Positions 37,513-46,762 are shown, counted from the first letter of the stretch. The stretch: 64,000 bases of DNA from Flavobacterium urocaniciphilum (GCF_900110615.1 NZ_FOEI01000001.1:620001-684000); one strand, 5' to 3'. Notes: a model not told the origin generated them from the letters alone. Program-made: numbers and translations.

Positions 37513-38271
37513 TATCAATTTTTTGATAACTCTTAATTTGTGGGTATGTCTGCCAGTTTCAGCATTATAAATTCCTAAGTGATCAATTCGATCAATTCGT
37601 ACTTTTCCTGAAGCATGAATGATGTAGTTATTTTCCATCATAATTCCAACATGGATAATATTACCTTCATCATTGTCAAAAAAAGCTAAATCACCTGGTT
37701 CGCTTTCTTCAATAAAACTTAAAGGCTCACCTTGTGTGGCTTGTTGAGAAGCATCTCGTAATAATTTATAACCATTAATTTTATAAACCATTTGAGTAAA
37801 TCCAGAACAATCAATTCCAAAAGGTGTTTTTCCGCCCCATAAATAAGGAGCATTTAAATAAAGAAAGGCAGTTTTTAATAAATTGCTTTTGTCTTTAACG
37901 CCGCATTCTTTTAAACCTTCAAATTGAAAATTGGAAACATTAATTTCATTAATGTCTAAAAAAGAAAGTGAGCTACCTAAAGGAATTGGCATTAATTGAT
38001 TATTTGCATATGAGATAAAGTCAATTAATTCACCATTGTAGATGTTTTCAGAATTCTCTAATATTTGAAACTGATTTTCATTAATTGTTTGGTATTGCTT
38101 ACTGTCAATCCAACCTTCATAATTATCGAAAGCGGCTTTAATTTTAATCCATTTTGGTGTAGATTCTAAAATAGTAAAATAATCACCGAAAAGTAATTGT
38201 GAAATCATTTCACTTTTATCACTGGCTTCGGCTCTTACAGGTACAATAGCTAAATTACAAATTCCAAACAT
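37510..38271 (-). CDS. NlpC/P60 (C40) peptidoglycan endopeptidase with SH3-like domain
   Basis: 253 residues. An SH3-like N-terminus (AIVPVRAEASDKSEMISQLLFGD) precedes the C40 domain from about 130: catalytic Cys in FGIDCSGFTQMVYK, His in NIIHVGIMM, and His/Asn-type third residue in YIIHASGKVRID. It would cut within the peptide stem of peptidoglycan, often gamma-D-Glu-mDAP. No signal peptide is obvious at the chosen ATG, so it may act on cytosolic recycling products, in keeping with similar Bacteroidota proteins. Confidence 0.88.
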   Translation of the reverse strand: MFGICNLAIVPVRAEASDKSEMISQLLFGDYFTILESTPKWIKIKAAFDNYEGWIDSKQYQTINENQFQILENSENIYNGELIDFISYANNQLMPIPLGSSLSFLDINEINVSNFQFEGLKECGVKDKSNLLKTAFLYLNAPYLWGGKTPFGIDCSGFTQMVYKINGYKLLRDASQQATQGEPLSFIEESEPGDLAFFDNDEGNIIHVGIMMENNYIIHASGKVRIDRIDHLGIYNAETGRHTHKLRVIKKLI

Positions 38272-38286
38272 TCAGTTATAATTGAT

Positions 38287-38330
38287 AATTAACAATTGAT
38301 AATTAAAGATGTAATTATCAATTGTTAATT
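38287..38330. repeat. Perfect 19-bp AT-rich inverted repeat
   Basis: Arms 38287-38305 (AATTAACAATTGATAATTA) and 38312-38330 are exact reverse complements over 19 bp with a 6-nt loop. It lies between the thiolase stop and the NlpC/P60 start on the minus strand, with no long T tract, so it may act as a processing or stability hairpin rather than a simple terminator. Confidence 0.75.
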
Positions 38331-38347
38331 TTAAAATTTTTAATTAT

Positions 38348-39526
38348 TTAGGCTCTTTCAATAACAATTGCAGAAGCACCACCACCACCATTACAAATAG
38401 CTGCAGCACCTAATTTTGCATTGTTTTGTTCTAAAACATTAATTAATGTAACGATAATTCTTGCTCCAGAACATCCAAGAGGATGACCTAAAGAAACTGC
38501 ACCACCATTTACATTTACTTTATTATTATCTAAACCTAAAATTTTAGCATTTGCTAATCCAACTACTGAAAAAGCTTCGTTAAATTCAAAGAATTCAATA
38601 TCAGAAACTGCTAAACCTGCTTTGTTTAACGCTTTTGGTAAAGCTTTTGCAGGAGCAGTTGTAAACCATTTTGGTTCTTGAGCAGCATCTGCGTACGATT
38701 TAATATAAGCTAATGGTTTTAATCCTAATTCGTTTGCTTTTTCTTCACTCATTAATACTAATGCAGCAGCACCATCATTAATAGTAGAAGCGTTTGCAGC
38801 AGTTACAGTTCCTTCTTTTGTAAATACAGCTCCTAAAGTTGGGATTTTATCTAATTTAACATTAGTGTATTCTTCATCTTTAGAAACAATAATTGGATCT
38901 CCTTTTCTTTGAGGAACTTCTACTGGAACAATTTCAGCATCAAATTTACCAGCATCCCATGCGTTTGCAGAACGAGTATATGATTGAATAGCGAAATTAT
39001 CTTGATCTTCACGAGTAATTTTGTGTTCAGTTGCACATAAATCTGCAGCTACACCCATTGCGTTACCATCATAAGCATCAGTTAATCCATCTTTTTGCAT
39101 TCCGTCTACAAATGTAGTTGGACCAAATTTTACTCCATTTCTTAAGTGTGCATAATGAGGAATTAAACTCATGTTTTCCATACCACCAGCAACAACGATT
39201 TCAGCGTCGCCAGCCATAATTGCTTGTGCACCTTGCATAACAGCTTTCATTCCAGAAGCACAAACTTTATTTACAGTTGTACAAGCTACTTCATTCGATA
39301 ATCCAGCATATAAAGCTGCTTGACGAGCTGGAGCCTGACCGTTTCCTGCTTGAACAACATTACCCATTAATACTTCGTCAACTAAAGAAGGATTTAAATT
39401 TAATTTTTTTAAAGCGCCTTTGATAGCTGCTGCTCCTAATTTTGTTGCAGGTACACTTGATAATGCCCCCATAAAACTTCCAATTGGAGTTCTAACAGCT
39501 GATACGATAACTACTTTTTTATTCAT
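38348..39526 (-). CDS. Acetyl-CoA C-acyltransferase (thiolase)
   Basis: 392 residues, normal for the family. Nucleophile Cys in VNKVCASGMKAVMQG, GGMENMS, and the C-terminal HPLGCSGARI and CNGGGGASA with the base cysteine. It catalyses thiolytic cleavage or Claisen condensation of acyl-CoAs, in beta-oxidation or acetoacetyl-CoA formation. No fadB-like partner is adjacent, so biosynthetic acetoacetyl-CoA thiolase is possible. Confidence 0.94.
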   Translation of the reverse strand: MNKKVVIVSAVRTPIGSFMGALSSVPATKLGAAAIKGALKKLNLNPSLVDEVLMGNVVQAGNGQAPARQAALYAGLSNEVACTTVNKVCASGMKAVMQGAQAIMAGDAEIVVAGGMENMSLIPHYAHLRNGVKFGPTTFVDGMQKDGLTDAYDGNAMGVAADLCATEHKITREDQDNFAIQSYTRSANAWDAGKFDAEIVPVEVPQRKGDPIIVSKDEEYTNVKLDKIPTLGAVFTKEGTVTAANASTINDGAAALVLMSEEKANELGLKPLAYIKSYADAAQEPKWFTTAPAKALPKALNKAGLAVSDIEFFEFNEAFSVVGLANAKILGLDNNKVNVNGGAVSLGHPLGCSGARIIVTLINVLEQNNAKLGAAAICNGGGGASAIVIERA

Positions 39527-39715
39527 TGTGTTTTTGATTTATTTTTTGCGAAAGTAACTAAATAAAGTGAATTTATAAAGCAATTTATATATATTTTATC
39601 GTTTGATTTCTCCTTATAATTGGAATATATATAGAAAATTTGAATTTTTTTTTAAATGTATCCTGTTGATATTTAGATGATTTATTTTTTATTTGAAAAT
39701 AATCGAAAATAATAG

Positions 39716-39746
39716 TTGGAAATAATATAATGTTGTTATATATTTG
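39716..39746 (+). promoter_or_regulatory. Promoter of the tRNA cluster
   Basis: TTG at 39716-39718 and TATATTTG at 39739-39746, separated by 20 bp, match the Bacteroidota -33/-7 promoter layout. Start of transcription would be about 39752, roughly 30 bp before the first tRNA. The rest of the gap from 39527 holds no gene I can support. Confidence 0.65.
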
Positions 39747-39783
39747 CAACCGCAAAAAAGATAAGTTCTTTGTTAAACAAATA

Positions 39784-39867
39784 GGAGAGGTGCCGGAGTG
39801 GTAACGGAGCAGATTGCTAATCTGTCGACGGGTAACTGTCGCCAGGGTTCGAGTCCCTGTCTCTCCG
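39784..39867 (+). tRNA. tRNA-Ser (anticodon GCT)
   Basis: Acceptor GGAGAGG pairs with TCTCTCC, discriminator G. The anticodon stem CAGATT/AATCTG frames GCT, which reads AGC/AGT codons. A long variable arm (GACGGGTAACTGTCG) is present as expected for serine, and the T loop is GGTTCGAGTCC. CCA is not encoded. Confidence 0.95.
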
Positions 39868-39880
39868 CTTTTTTGTCCTA

Positions 39881-39955
39881 CGGGGTGTAGCGTAGCCCGG
39901 TTATCGCGCCTGCTTTGGGAGCAGGAGGCCGCAGGTTCGAATCCTGCCACCCCGA
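39881..39955 (+). tRNA. tRNA-Pro (anticodon TGG)
   Basis: Acceptor CGGGGTG pairs with CACCCCG, discriminator A. The anticodon stem CCTGC/GCAGG holds TTTGGGA, anticodon TGG, which can read all proline codons by wobble. T arm GCAGGTTCGAATCCTGC is regular. CCA is not encoded. Confidence 0.96.
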
Positions 39956-39988
39956 CAACTTTTAGTTGTCAACTAAAATAAAAATTTA

Positions 39989-40062
39989 GGTTGCGTAGCT
40001 CAGCTGGATAGAGCAACTGCCTTCTAAGCAGTAGGTCCCAGGTTCGAATCCTGGCGCGATCA
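39989..40062 (+). tRNA. tRNA-Arg (anticodon TCT)
   Basis: Acceptor GGTTGCG pairs with CGCGATC using two G-T wobbles. The anticodon stem ACTGC/GCAGT holds CTTCTAA, anticodon TCT for AGA/AGG, the dominant arginine codon in this AT-rich genome. T arm CCAGGTTCGAATCCTGG is regular. CCA is not encoded. Confidence 0.94.
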
Positions 40063-40066
40063 CAAA

Positions 40067-40096
40067 TAAAGCCTTGCATTTGCGAGGCTTTTTTGT
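40067..40096 (+). terminator. Terminator of the tRNA transcript
   Basis: AAAGCCTTGC ATTT GCGAGGCTTTTTT hairpin 5 bp after the last tRNA. Confidence 0.88.
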
Positions 40097-40208
40097 TTTT
40101 TGTAATTTGTTATCGAAAAATAAATCCTAACAAATTGGAAATAATTCAATTAGTTAAAATTGAAAATTCTTAACTTTTTATTACATTTGTTAATCAAAAA
40201 TTGTTTCT

Positions 40209-41438
40209 GTGAGCCAAATCAATAAATTAAAAATCCTTAATGACCCAATTTATGGTTTTATAACCATTCCAAATACATTAATTTACGATTTAATTCAGCA
40301 TCCTTATTTTCAACGACTTCGTAGAATTTCGCAAATGGGTATGTCTTATTTGGTTTATCCTGGCGCTCATCATACTCGATTCCATCATGCTTTAGGTTGT
40401 TTGCATATTATGCAAAAGGCTGTTCAAACTTTAAAATTTAAAGGTGTTGCAATTTCAAATGAAGAAGAAAACGCACTTTATATTACTATTTTATTGCACG
40501 ATATTGGTCACGGTCCTTTTAGTCATGCCTTAGAGCACAGTGTAGTAGAAGAAGTACATCATGAAGAATTATCGTTGCTTTTTATGCAACAATTGAATGT
40601 GGAATTTGACGGAAAATTATCATTAGCCATTCAAATATTTAAAGGAGAATACCATAGAAAATTCATGTTGCAATTGATTTCAAGTCAATTGGATATGGAT
40701 CGTATGGATTATTTGAAAAGAGATAGTTTTTATACAGGTGTTAATGAAGGAAATATCAATTCTGAGCGTTTAATTCAAATGTTAAATGTACAAGATGATG
40801 TTTTAGTTATGGAAGAAAAAGGTATTTATTCGATTGAAAAATTCCTTATGGCTAGAAGATTGATGTATTGGCAAGCATATTTGCATAAAACAAGTGTGGT
40901 TGCGGAACTTACATTGACTAAAATATTAAAACGTGCTAAAGAATTAGCTAATAAAAATGTAGAATTATTCGGTAGTCCAAATTTATTATTCTTTTTAAAT
41001 AACAAAATTGAATTGTCTCATATAGATAAAAACATATTGGATAAATTTTCATTTTTAGATGATTATGATGTTTTGGGTGCTATTAAACAATGGCAATTTC
41101 ATTCTGATTTTGTATTGAGTAATTTAAGTAAAATGATCATAAATAGAAATCTACTAAAGATTGAAGTAAGTGAAGATAAGATTGATAAAATCAAGTTATT
41201 AGATTTAAAACAAAAGTTTTCAAAGCAACTTAATTTATCCGAAAAAGATATTGAGTATTTTGTTTTCAAAGGAAAAATAAAAAATGAAGCGTATAGCAAA
41301 TTAAGCGAACCAATAAGAATTCTAAAAAAAGATAGAACAGTAGAAGATGTAGTTGAAGCATCAGATCAATTACATTTAAAAGCTTTATCTAAAACGGTTA
41401 CCAAATATTTTATTTGTTATCCTAAAGTAATAGATTAA
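40209..41438 (+). CDS. HD-domain phosphohydrolase
   Basis: 409 residues from GTG 40209. HHTRFHHALGCLHIM and LLHDIGHGPFSHALEH carry the H...HD...D metal ligands of the HD superfamily, and the later SSQLDMDRMDYLKRDSFYTG is the segment shared with SAMHD1/dGTPase-like proteins. It probably hydrolyses a (deoxy)nucleoside triphosphate or related phosphate ester. In Flavobacteria it often sits just before lpxD, as here. Confidence 0.88.
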   Translation: MSQINKLKILNDPIYGFITIPNTLIYDLIQHPYFQRLRRISQMGMSYLVYPGAHHTRFHHALGCLHIMQKAVQTLKFKGVAISNEEENALYITILLHDIGHGPFSHALEHSVVEEVHHEELSLLFMQQLNVEFDGKLSLAIQIFKGEYHRKFMLQLISSQLDMDRMDYLKRDSFYTGVNEGNINSERLIQMLNVQDDVLVMEEKGIYSIEKFLMARRLMYWQAYLHKTSVVAELTLTKILKRAKELANKNVELFGSPNLLFFLNNKIELSHIDKNILDKFSFLDDYDVLGAIKQWQFHSDFVLSNLSKMIINRNLLKIEVSEDKIDKIKLLDLKQKFSKQLNLSEKDIEYFVFKGKIKNEAYSKLSEPIRILKKDRTVEDVVEASDQLHLKALSKTVTKYFICYPKVID

Positions 41439-41449
41439 AAGTAATTTTA

Positions 41450-41457
41450 TATTTTTG
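41450..41457 (+). promoter_or_regulatory. Candidate -7 element for the lpx cluster
   Basis: TATTTTTG matching TAnnTTTG, about 96 bp upstream of the likely lpxD ATG at 41553, leaving a leader of roughly 90 nt. Confidence 0.4.
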
Positions 41458-41552
41458 CATACTATGAAACGAGCAAAAATATATTTTTGTTAATGAAATA
41501 GATAAATATTAGCGAGTTCCATCTTATTCCGATGGAAATTAAAGCGTATAAG

Positions 41553-42572
41553 ATGAAATTTACAGCAGAACAAATTGCAGGCATTTTAGATGGAGAAGTT
41601 GTTGGAAATCCAAATGCTGAAGTATATAAATTAGCTAAAATTGAAGAAGGAACAGATGGTTCTTTAACTTTTTTAGCAAACCCTAAATACAATAACTATA
41701 TTTATTCTACACAAGCTACAATAACTATAGTTAATAAGTCATTTGTATCCGAACAAGAAGTTAAAACAACATTAATAAAAGTAGAAGACGCTTACCAAGC
41801 CTTTTCAAAATTATTAGAATATTATAATCAAATAAAGTTAATGAAATCAGGTATCGAACAACCTTCTGTTATTTCAGATGGTGTTACGTATGGTTCTGAC
41901 TTATATTTAGGAAGTTTCTGTTATGTTGGACAAAATGTTCAAATTGGTGAAAACGTAAAAATTTATCCAAATAGTTTCATTGGCGACAATGTTGTTATTG
42001 GTGATAATTGTGTGTTGTTTGCTGGAGTTAGAATTTATTCTGAAACTATAATCGGTAATAATGTTACTATTCATTCAGGAACTATTATTGGATCTGATGG
42101 TTTTGGTTTTGCTCCACAAGAAGATGGAACATTTAAAAAAGTACCACAAATTGGAAATGTAATTATTGAAGATAATGTTGAAGTTGGTTCTTGTTCAACT
42201 ATTGATAGAGCAACTTTAGGTTCAACTATCATTAGAAAAGGAGTAAAGTTAGACAATCAAATTCAAATTGCTCATAATGTCGAAATTGGTGAAAACACTG
42301 TAATAGCTTCACAAACAGGTATTGCAGGTTCAACAAAAGTAGGTAAAAATTGTATGATTGGCGGACAAGTTGGAATTGTTGGACATATTACTATTGGTGA
42401 TAATGTAAAGATTCAAGCTCAATCTGGAATTGCTAAAAGCTTAAAAGAAGGTGAAGTTGTGCAAGGAAGTCCAGCATATAATTATTCAGATTTTAGCAAA
42501 TCTTTCGTGCATTTTAGAAACTTGCCAAAAATCGTAAACGAATTAGAAGAATTAAAAAAATCAAATAAATAA
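41553..42572 (+). CDS. lpxD: UDP-3-O-acylglucosamine N-acyltransferase (first copy)
   Basis: 339 residues from ATG 41553 (MKFTAEQIAGIL), the usual LpxD start; an ATG 21 bp upstream is also in frame. The N-terminal uridine-binding domain (to about 105) is followed by a left-handed beta-helix of hexapeptide repeats; the catalytic His lies in IQIAHNVEIGEN. It adds the second acyl chain in lipid A synthesis. It begins the run lpxD-lpxC/fabZ-lpxA-efp-lpxD2 with spacings of 2-40 bp. Confidence 0.94.
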   Translation: MKFTAEQIAGILDGEVVGNPNAEVYKLAKIEEGTDGSLTFLANPKYNNYIYSTQATITIVNKSFVSEQEVKTTLIKVEDAYQAFSKLLEYYNQIKLMKSGIEQPSVISDGVTYGSDLYLGSFCYVGQNVQIGENVKIYPNSFIGDNVVIGDNCVLFAGVRIYSETIIGNNVTIHSGTIIGSDGFGFAPQEDGTFKKVPQIGNVIIEDNVEVGSCSTIDRATLGSTIIRKGVKLDNQIQIAHNVEIGENTVIASQTGIAGSTKVGKNCMIGGQVGIVGHITIGDNVKIQAQSGIAKSLKEGEVVQGSPAYNYSDFSKSFVHFRNLPKIVNELEELKKSNK

Positions 42573-42574
42573 TC

Positions 42575-43969
42575 ATGGTTAAGCAAACTACCATTACAAA
42601 GGAAATTTCATTAACAGGTGTAGGTTTACATACTGGTCAAGAAGTTACAATGACTTTCAAACCAGCACCAATTAACAACGGATTTACTTTTATTCGTGTT
42701 GATTTAGAAGGCGCTCCAATTATTGAAGCAGACGCTAATTATGTTGTAAACACGCAAAGAGGAACTAATTTAGAAAAACTTGGAGTGATGATTCAAACTC
42801 CAGAGCACGTTTTAGCGGCTTTAGTGGGTTCTAATTTAGATAATGTAATTATTGAATTAAATTCTTCTGAATTACCAATCATGGATGGTTCTTCAAAATA
42901 TTTTGTGGAAGCTATCGAACAAGCTGGTATAACGGAACAAGATGCTGAAAGAAAAGTTTATGTTGTAAAAGACGTAATTACTTATTCAGACGAAACAACA
43001 GGAAGTGAAATTACAATTATTCCTAGTGACACATATAGTGTTACAGCAATGGTAGATTTTGGTACGAAAGTATTAGGAACTCAAAATGCTAACTTAAAAA
43101 ATATTTCAGATTTTAAATCGGAAATTTCAGAATGTAGAACTTTTAGTTTCTTACATGAATTAGAAGCTTTATTAAATAACGGATTGATTAAAGGTGGCGA
43201 TTTAAATAACGCTATTGTTTATGTTGATAAAGAAATATCAGAAGAAACAATGACAAACCTTAAGAAAGCGTTTAATAAAGATAAATTATCTGTAAAAGAA
43301 AATGGTATTTTAGATAACTTAACATTACATTTTCCAAACGAGGCGGCTCGTCATAAATTATTAGATATAGTTGGTGATTTAGCTTTAATCGGAACAAGAA
43401 TTCAAGGAAAAGTAATTGCAAATAAACCAGGTCATTTTGTAAATACTCAATTCGCAAAAAAATTATCTAAAATCATTAAACTAGAAGAAAAAAACAATAT
43501 TCCAGTTTACGATTTACATAAAGAACCAATCTTAGATATTCACGGAATTATGGATTTGTTACCACACAGACCACCGTTTTTATTAGTAGATAAGATTTTA
43601 GAATTGTCAGATTCTCATGTGGTTGGATTGAAAAATGTTACCATGAATGAACCATTTTTCGTTGGACATTTTCCAGGTGCACCAGTAATGCCAGGTGTTC
43701 TTCAAATTGAAGCGATGGCTCAAACAGGGGGAATCTTAATTTTAAGTACGGTTCCAGATCCAGAAAATTATCTAACATATTTCATGAAGATAGATAATGT
43801 TAAATTTAAACATAAAGTTTTACCAGGTGATACATTAATTTTTAAATGTGATTTAATTTCTCCAATTAGAAGAGGAATTTGTCATATGCAAGCTTACGCT
43901 TATGCTAATGGAAAATTAGTTTCTGAAGCAGAATTAATGGCTCAAATTGTAAAAGTTAAAAACGATTAA
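42575..43969 (+). CDS. lpxC/fabZ: Bifunctional LpxC-FabZ: UDP-acyl-GlcNAc deacetylase plus 3-hydroxyacyl-ACP dehydratase
   Basis: 464 residues. Residues 1-305 are LpxC with zinc ligands in TPEHVLAALVG and RHKLLDIVGDLALIG and the HELEALLNNGLIKGG segment. Residues 320-464 are FabZ: LPHRPPFLLVDKI, then VGHFPGAPVMPGVLQIEAMAQTGG with catalytic His and Glu. The fusion couples lipid A commitment to fatty acid elongation and is characteristic of Bacteroidota. Stop and start are only 3 bp apart from lpxA. Confidence 0.97.
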   Translation: MVKQTTITKEISLTGVGLHTGQEVTMTFKPAPINNGFTFIRVDLEGAPIIEADANYVVNTQRGTNLEKLGVMIQTPEHVLAALVGSNLDNVIIELNSSELPIMDGSSKYFVEAIEQAGITEQDAERKVYVVKDVITYSDETTGSEITIIPSDTYSVTAMVDFGTKVLGTQNANLKNISDFKSEISECRTFSFLHELEALLNNGLIKGGDLNNAIVYVDKEISEETMTNLKKAFNKDKLSVKENGILDNLTLHFPNEAARHKLLDIVGDLALIGTRIQGKVIANKPGHFVNTQFAKKLSKIIKLEEKNNIPVYDLHKEPILDIHGIMDLLPHRPPFLLVDKILELSDSHVVGLKNVTMNEPFFVGHFPGAPVMPGVLQIEAMAQTGGILILSTVPDPENYLTYFMKIDNVKFKHKVLPGDTLIFKCDLISPIRRGICHMQAYAYANGKLVSEAELMAQIVKVKND

Positions 43970-43972
43970 TAT

Positions 43973-44761
43973 ATGAATCAACCGTTAGCATACGTACATC
44001 CAGGGGCAAAAATTGCAAGAAATGTAGTTATTGATCCGTTTACTACTATTCATAATAATGTAGAAATTGGTGAAGGAACTTGGATAGGTTCAAACGTAAC
44101 AATCATGGAAGGTGCCAGAATTGGTAAAAATTGCAATATTTTTCCAGGTGCAGTAATTTCTGCAGTACCTCAAGATTTAAAATTTGGTGGTGAAGAATCA
44201 TTAGCAATAATTGGTGATAATACAACAATTAGAGAATGTGTTACTATAAATAGAGGTACAGTAGCTTCAGGTAAAACTGTAGTTGGAAAAAACTGCTTAA
44301 TTATGGCTACAGCTCATATTGCACACGATTGTCATATTGGAGATAATGCAATTATTGTAAATGGAGTAGCACTTGCTGGACACGTAACTGTTGGTAAATA
44401 TGCCGTTATTGGTGGTTTAGCAGCTGTTCATCAATTTATTTCAATTGGTGATCATGCTATGGTTTCTGGTGGAAGTTTAGTAAGAAAAGACGTTCCTCCG
44501 TTTTCTAAAGCAGCTAAAGAACCTTTATCATATGTAGGTATTAATTCAGTTGGATTAAGAAGAAGAGGTTTTTCAACAGAAACTATCAGAGAAATTCAAG
44601 ATATTTACAGAATTTTATATCAAAAAAATTATAATACTTCTCAAGCTATGAGTATTATTGAAGCAGAAATGGAAGCAACTCCAGAAAGGGATGAAATATT
44701 AGATTTCATCAAAAATTCTTCTCGTGGAATCATGAAAGGATATTCAGGAAGTGCATCTTAA
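43973..44761 (+). CDS. lpxA: UDP-N-acetylglucosamine O-acyltransferase
   Basis: 262 residues of left-handed beta-helix repeats. The catalytic His is in ATAHIAHDCHIGD and the C-terminal helical bundle (GLRRRGFSTETIREIQDIYRI) is typical. First step of lipid A synthesis. Third gene of the lpx run, 3 bp after lpxC/fabZ. Confidence 0.97.
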   Translation: MNQPLAYVHPGAKIARNVVIDPFTTIHNNVEIGEGTWIGSNVTIMEGARIGKNCNIFPGAVISAVPQDLKFGGEESLAIIGDNTTIRECVTINRGTVASGKTVVGKNCLIMATAHIAHDCHIGDNAIIVNGVALAGHVTVGKYAVIGGLAAVHQFISIGDHAMVSGGSLVRKDVPPFSKAAKEPLSYVGINSVGLRRRGFSTETIREIQDIYRILYQKNYNTSQAMSIIEAEMEATPERDEILDFIKNSSRGIMKGYSGSAS

Positions 44762-44797
44762 TTAATAATTGAAAAATAAATAATAAATTAAAATAAA

Positions 44798-45358
44798 ATG
44801 GCAAATACATCAGATATTAAAAATGGTTTATGTATTAAATTTAATCACGATATTTATAAAATTATCGAATTTTTACACGTTAAACCAGGAAAAGGACCAG
44901 CGTTTGTAAGAACTAAATTAAAATCATTAACAAACGGGAAAGTTTTAGATAATACTTTTTCAGCTGGACATAAAATTGATGTGGTTAGAGTTGAAACACA
45001 TACTTTTCAATATCTTTATGCAGAAGGAAATGATTTCCATTTCATGAATAATGAAACTTTTGAACAAATTACATTAAACAGAGATGTATTAGATGCTCCA
45101 GATTTATTAAAAGAAGGAGAAAATGTAATGATTCAAATTAATACTGAAACAGATTTACCATTATCTGTAGATATGGCTGCTTCTGTAATTTTAGAAGTTA
45201 CTTATACTGAACCTGGTTTAAAAGGAAATACGGCAACTAATGCAACTAAACCGGCTACTGTTGAAACAGGAGCTTCTGTAAACGTACCATTATTTATCAA
45301 CGAAGGGGATAAAATTAAAATTGATACTGCTACAGGTAAATACATGGAAAGAGTATAA
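44798..45358 (+). CDS. efp: Elongation factor P
   Basis: 186 residues with three beta domains. The ribosome-facing loop reads KPGKGPAF, so the tip residue is Lys32, equivalent to E. coli Lys34, and could carry a modification. C-terminal GDKIKIDTATGKYMERV is the standard EF-P end. It relieves stalling at polyproline. No epmA, epmB or earP is in the window. Embedded in the lpx cluster, 36 bp after lpxA and 63 bp before lpxD2. Confidence 0.97.
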   Translation: MANTSDIKNGLCIKFNHDIYKIIEFLHVKPGKGPAFVRTKLKSLTNGKVLDNTFSAGHKIDVVRVETHTFQYLYAEGNDFHFMNNETFEQITLNRDVLDAPDLLKEGENVMIQINTETDLPLSVDMAASVILEVTYTEPGLKGNTATNATKPATVETGASVNVPLFINEGDKIKIDTATGKYMERV

Positions 45359-45421
45359 TTTGAGTATTCAGTGTTCAGATTTTAAATCTTAAAAATTTAA
45401 ACTGAATTTCAAACTAATTAA

Positions 45422-46351
45422 ATGAAGTTTTACAAAAGACATACTTTAAAACAAATCGCAGAAATCATCAATTCCAGTTATATTGGAACTGATGATTTTC
45501 CTGTTGATGGCATGAACGAAATTCATGTTGTTGAACCAGGAGATATCGTATTTGTTGATCATCCTAAATATTACGATAAAGCATTACAATCTGCTGCGAC
45601 AATCATTCTTATTAACAAAGAAGTAGAATGTCCGGAAGGTAAAGCGTTGTTGATTTCTGATGATCCTTTCAGGGATTTTAATGTTTTAACGAGACATTTT
45701 AAGCCTTTTCAATTTTCTAATATTGCCATATCCGATTCTGCAAAAATAGGAGAGGGAACAGTAATTCAACCCAATTGCTTTATTGGTCATAATGTACAAA
45801 TCGGAAAGAATTGTTTGATTCACTCTAATGTATCTATTTATGATAATACCATCATTGGTGATAATGTAATTATTCATGCTGGAACCATTCTAGGAGCAGA
45901 TGCTTTTTATTACAAAAAACGTCCAGAAGGATTTGATCAATTATTATCAGGAGGTAGAGTTGTAATTGAAGATAATGTGGGAATTGGAGCACTTTGTACT
46001 ATTGATAAAGGAGTTACTGGTGATACTACTATCGGTGAAGGAACCAAAATAGACAATCAAGTTCATGTTGGACACGATACTATAATTGGTAAAAAATGTT
46101 TAATCGCTTCTCAAACCGGAATTGCAGGTTGTGTAGTAATTGAAGATGAAGTTACACTTTGGGGTCAAGTTGGTACTACAAGTGGTATTACTATTGGATC
46201 TAAAGCAGTAATTATGGGGCAAACAGGTGTTACTAAATCTGTTGAAGGTGGTAAAACGTATTTTGGAACTCCAATTGAAGAATCGAGAGAAAAATTGAAA
46301 CAATTAGCCAATATTAAAAAAATTCCAGAAATAATAGAAAAATTAAAATAA
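45422..46351 (+). CDS. LpxD paralogue (second UDP-3-O-acylglucosamine N-acyltransferase-like protein)
   Basis: 309 residues. [26 protein letters not shown] matches the LpxD N-terminal domain, followed by the hexapeptide beta-helix; the catalytic His is kept in [12 protein letters not shown]. The C-terminal helix is short ([18 protein letters not shown]). About 30 residues shorter than the first copy. May add a different acyl chain or act on another sugar nucleotide; this is inference. Its stop overlaps the next ATG by one base (TAATG). Confidence 0.9.
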   Translation: MKFYKRHTLKQIAEIINSSYIGTDDFPVDGMNEIHVVEPGDIVFVDHPKYYDKALQSAATIILINKEVECPEGKALLISDDPFRDFNVLTRHFKPFQFSNIAISDSAKIGEGTVIQPNCFIGHNVQIGKNCLIHSNVSIYDNTIIGDNVIIHAGTILGADAFYYKKRPEGFDQLLSGGRVVIEDNVGIGALCTIDKGVTGDTTIGEGTKIDNQVHVGHDTIIGKKCLIASQTGIAGCVVIEDEVTLWGQVGTTSGITIGSKAVIMGQTGVTKSVEGGKTYFGTPIEESREKLKQLANIKKIPEIIEKLK

Positions 46352-46713
46352 TGAGTCCAAAAGAAATTGTATTAGAATTATATTCAAACGATGGTATAAG
46401 AAATGCTGCTTTTTTAAATGAAGTTCTTCATGATAATTTTATTTTAGAATGGCAAAGTTCGACAGGTTTATTAACTAAGGATAAAAATTCTTACATTGAA
46501 TTTGCCCATGAATTGAAAGATAATTTTGCCACTTTCTCAACGGATATTCTGTATAGTATTGCAGAAAATAATTTAGTTTCTGTAGCTTGTAATCATTTTG
46601 GTGCAAGTATTGAAAATCCAAAACATTTTATTTTAATTGGCCGATTTATTAGTGTTTGGGAGTTTGAAGATGATAAAATTATTAAATCATATCAAATAAG
46701 TAAACCAGAATAA
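46351..46713 (+). CDS. SnoaL/NTF2-like protein
   Basis: 120 residues with the cone-shaped NTF2-like pattern: an N-terminal helix ([18 protein letters not shown]), then strands DNFILEWQS and LIGRFISVWEFEDDKIIKSYQI. Such domains are small enzymes or binding proteins; no catalytic residues stand out. Translationally coupled to the LpxD paralogue by TAATG, so the two may share a function. Confidence 0.8.
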   Translation: MSPKEIVLELYSNDGIRNAAFLNEVLHDNFILEWQSSTGLLTKDKNSYIEFAHELKDNFATFSTDILYSIAENNLVSVACNHFGASIENPKHFILIGRFISVWEFEDDKIIKSYQISKPE

Positions 46714-46754
46714 AAAAATATAAAAAAAAATTAATTTATTTCTTGCAAAAAACT

Positions 46755-46762
46755 TACTTTTG
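46755..46762 (+). promoter_or_regulatory. Candidate -7 element for sucD
   Basis: TACTTTTG matching TAnnTTTG, 28 bp upstream of the sucD ATG, suggesting sucD has its own promoter. Confidence 0.45.

Noticed and set aside
39585..39950. 121-codon minus-strand reading frame across the tRNA genes
   Set aside because: It is the antisense of tRNA-Ser and tRNA-Pro; this kind of MAGFEPAASCSQ... product is a known false gene call.
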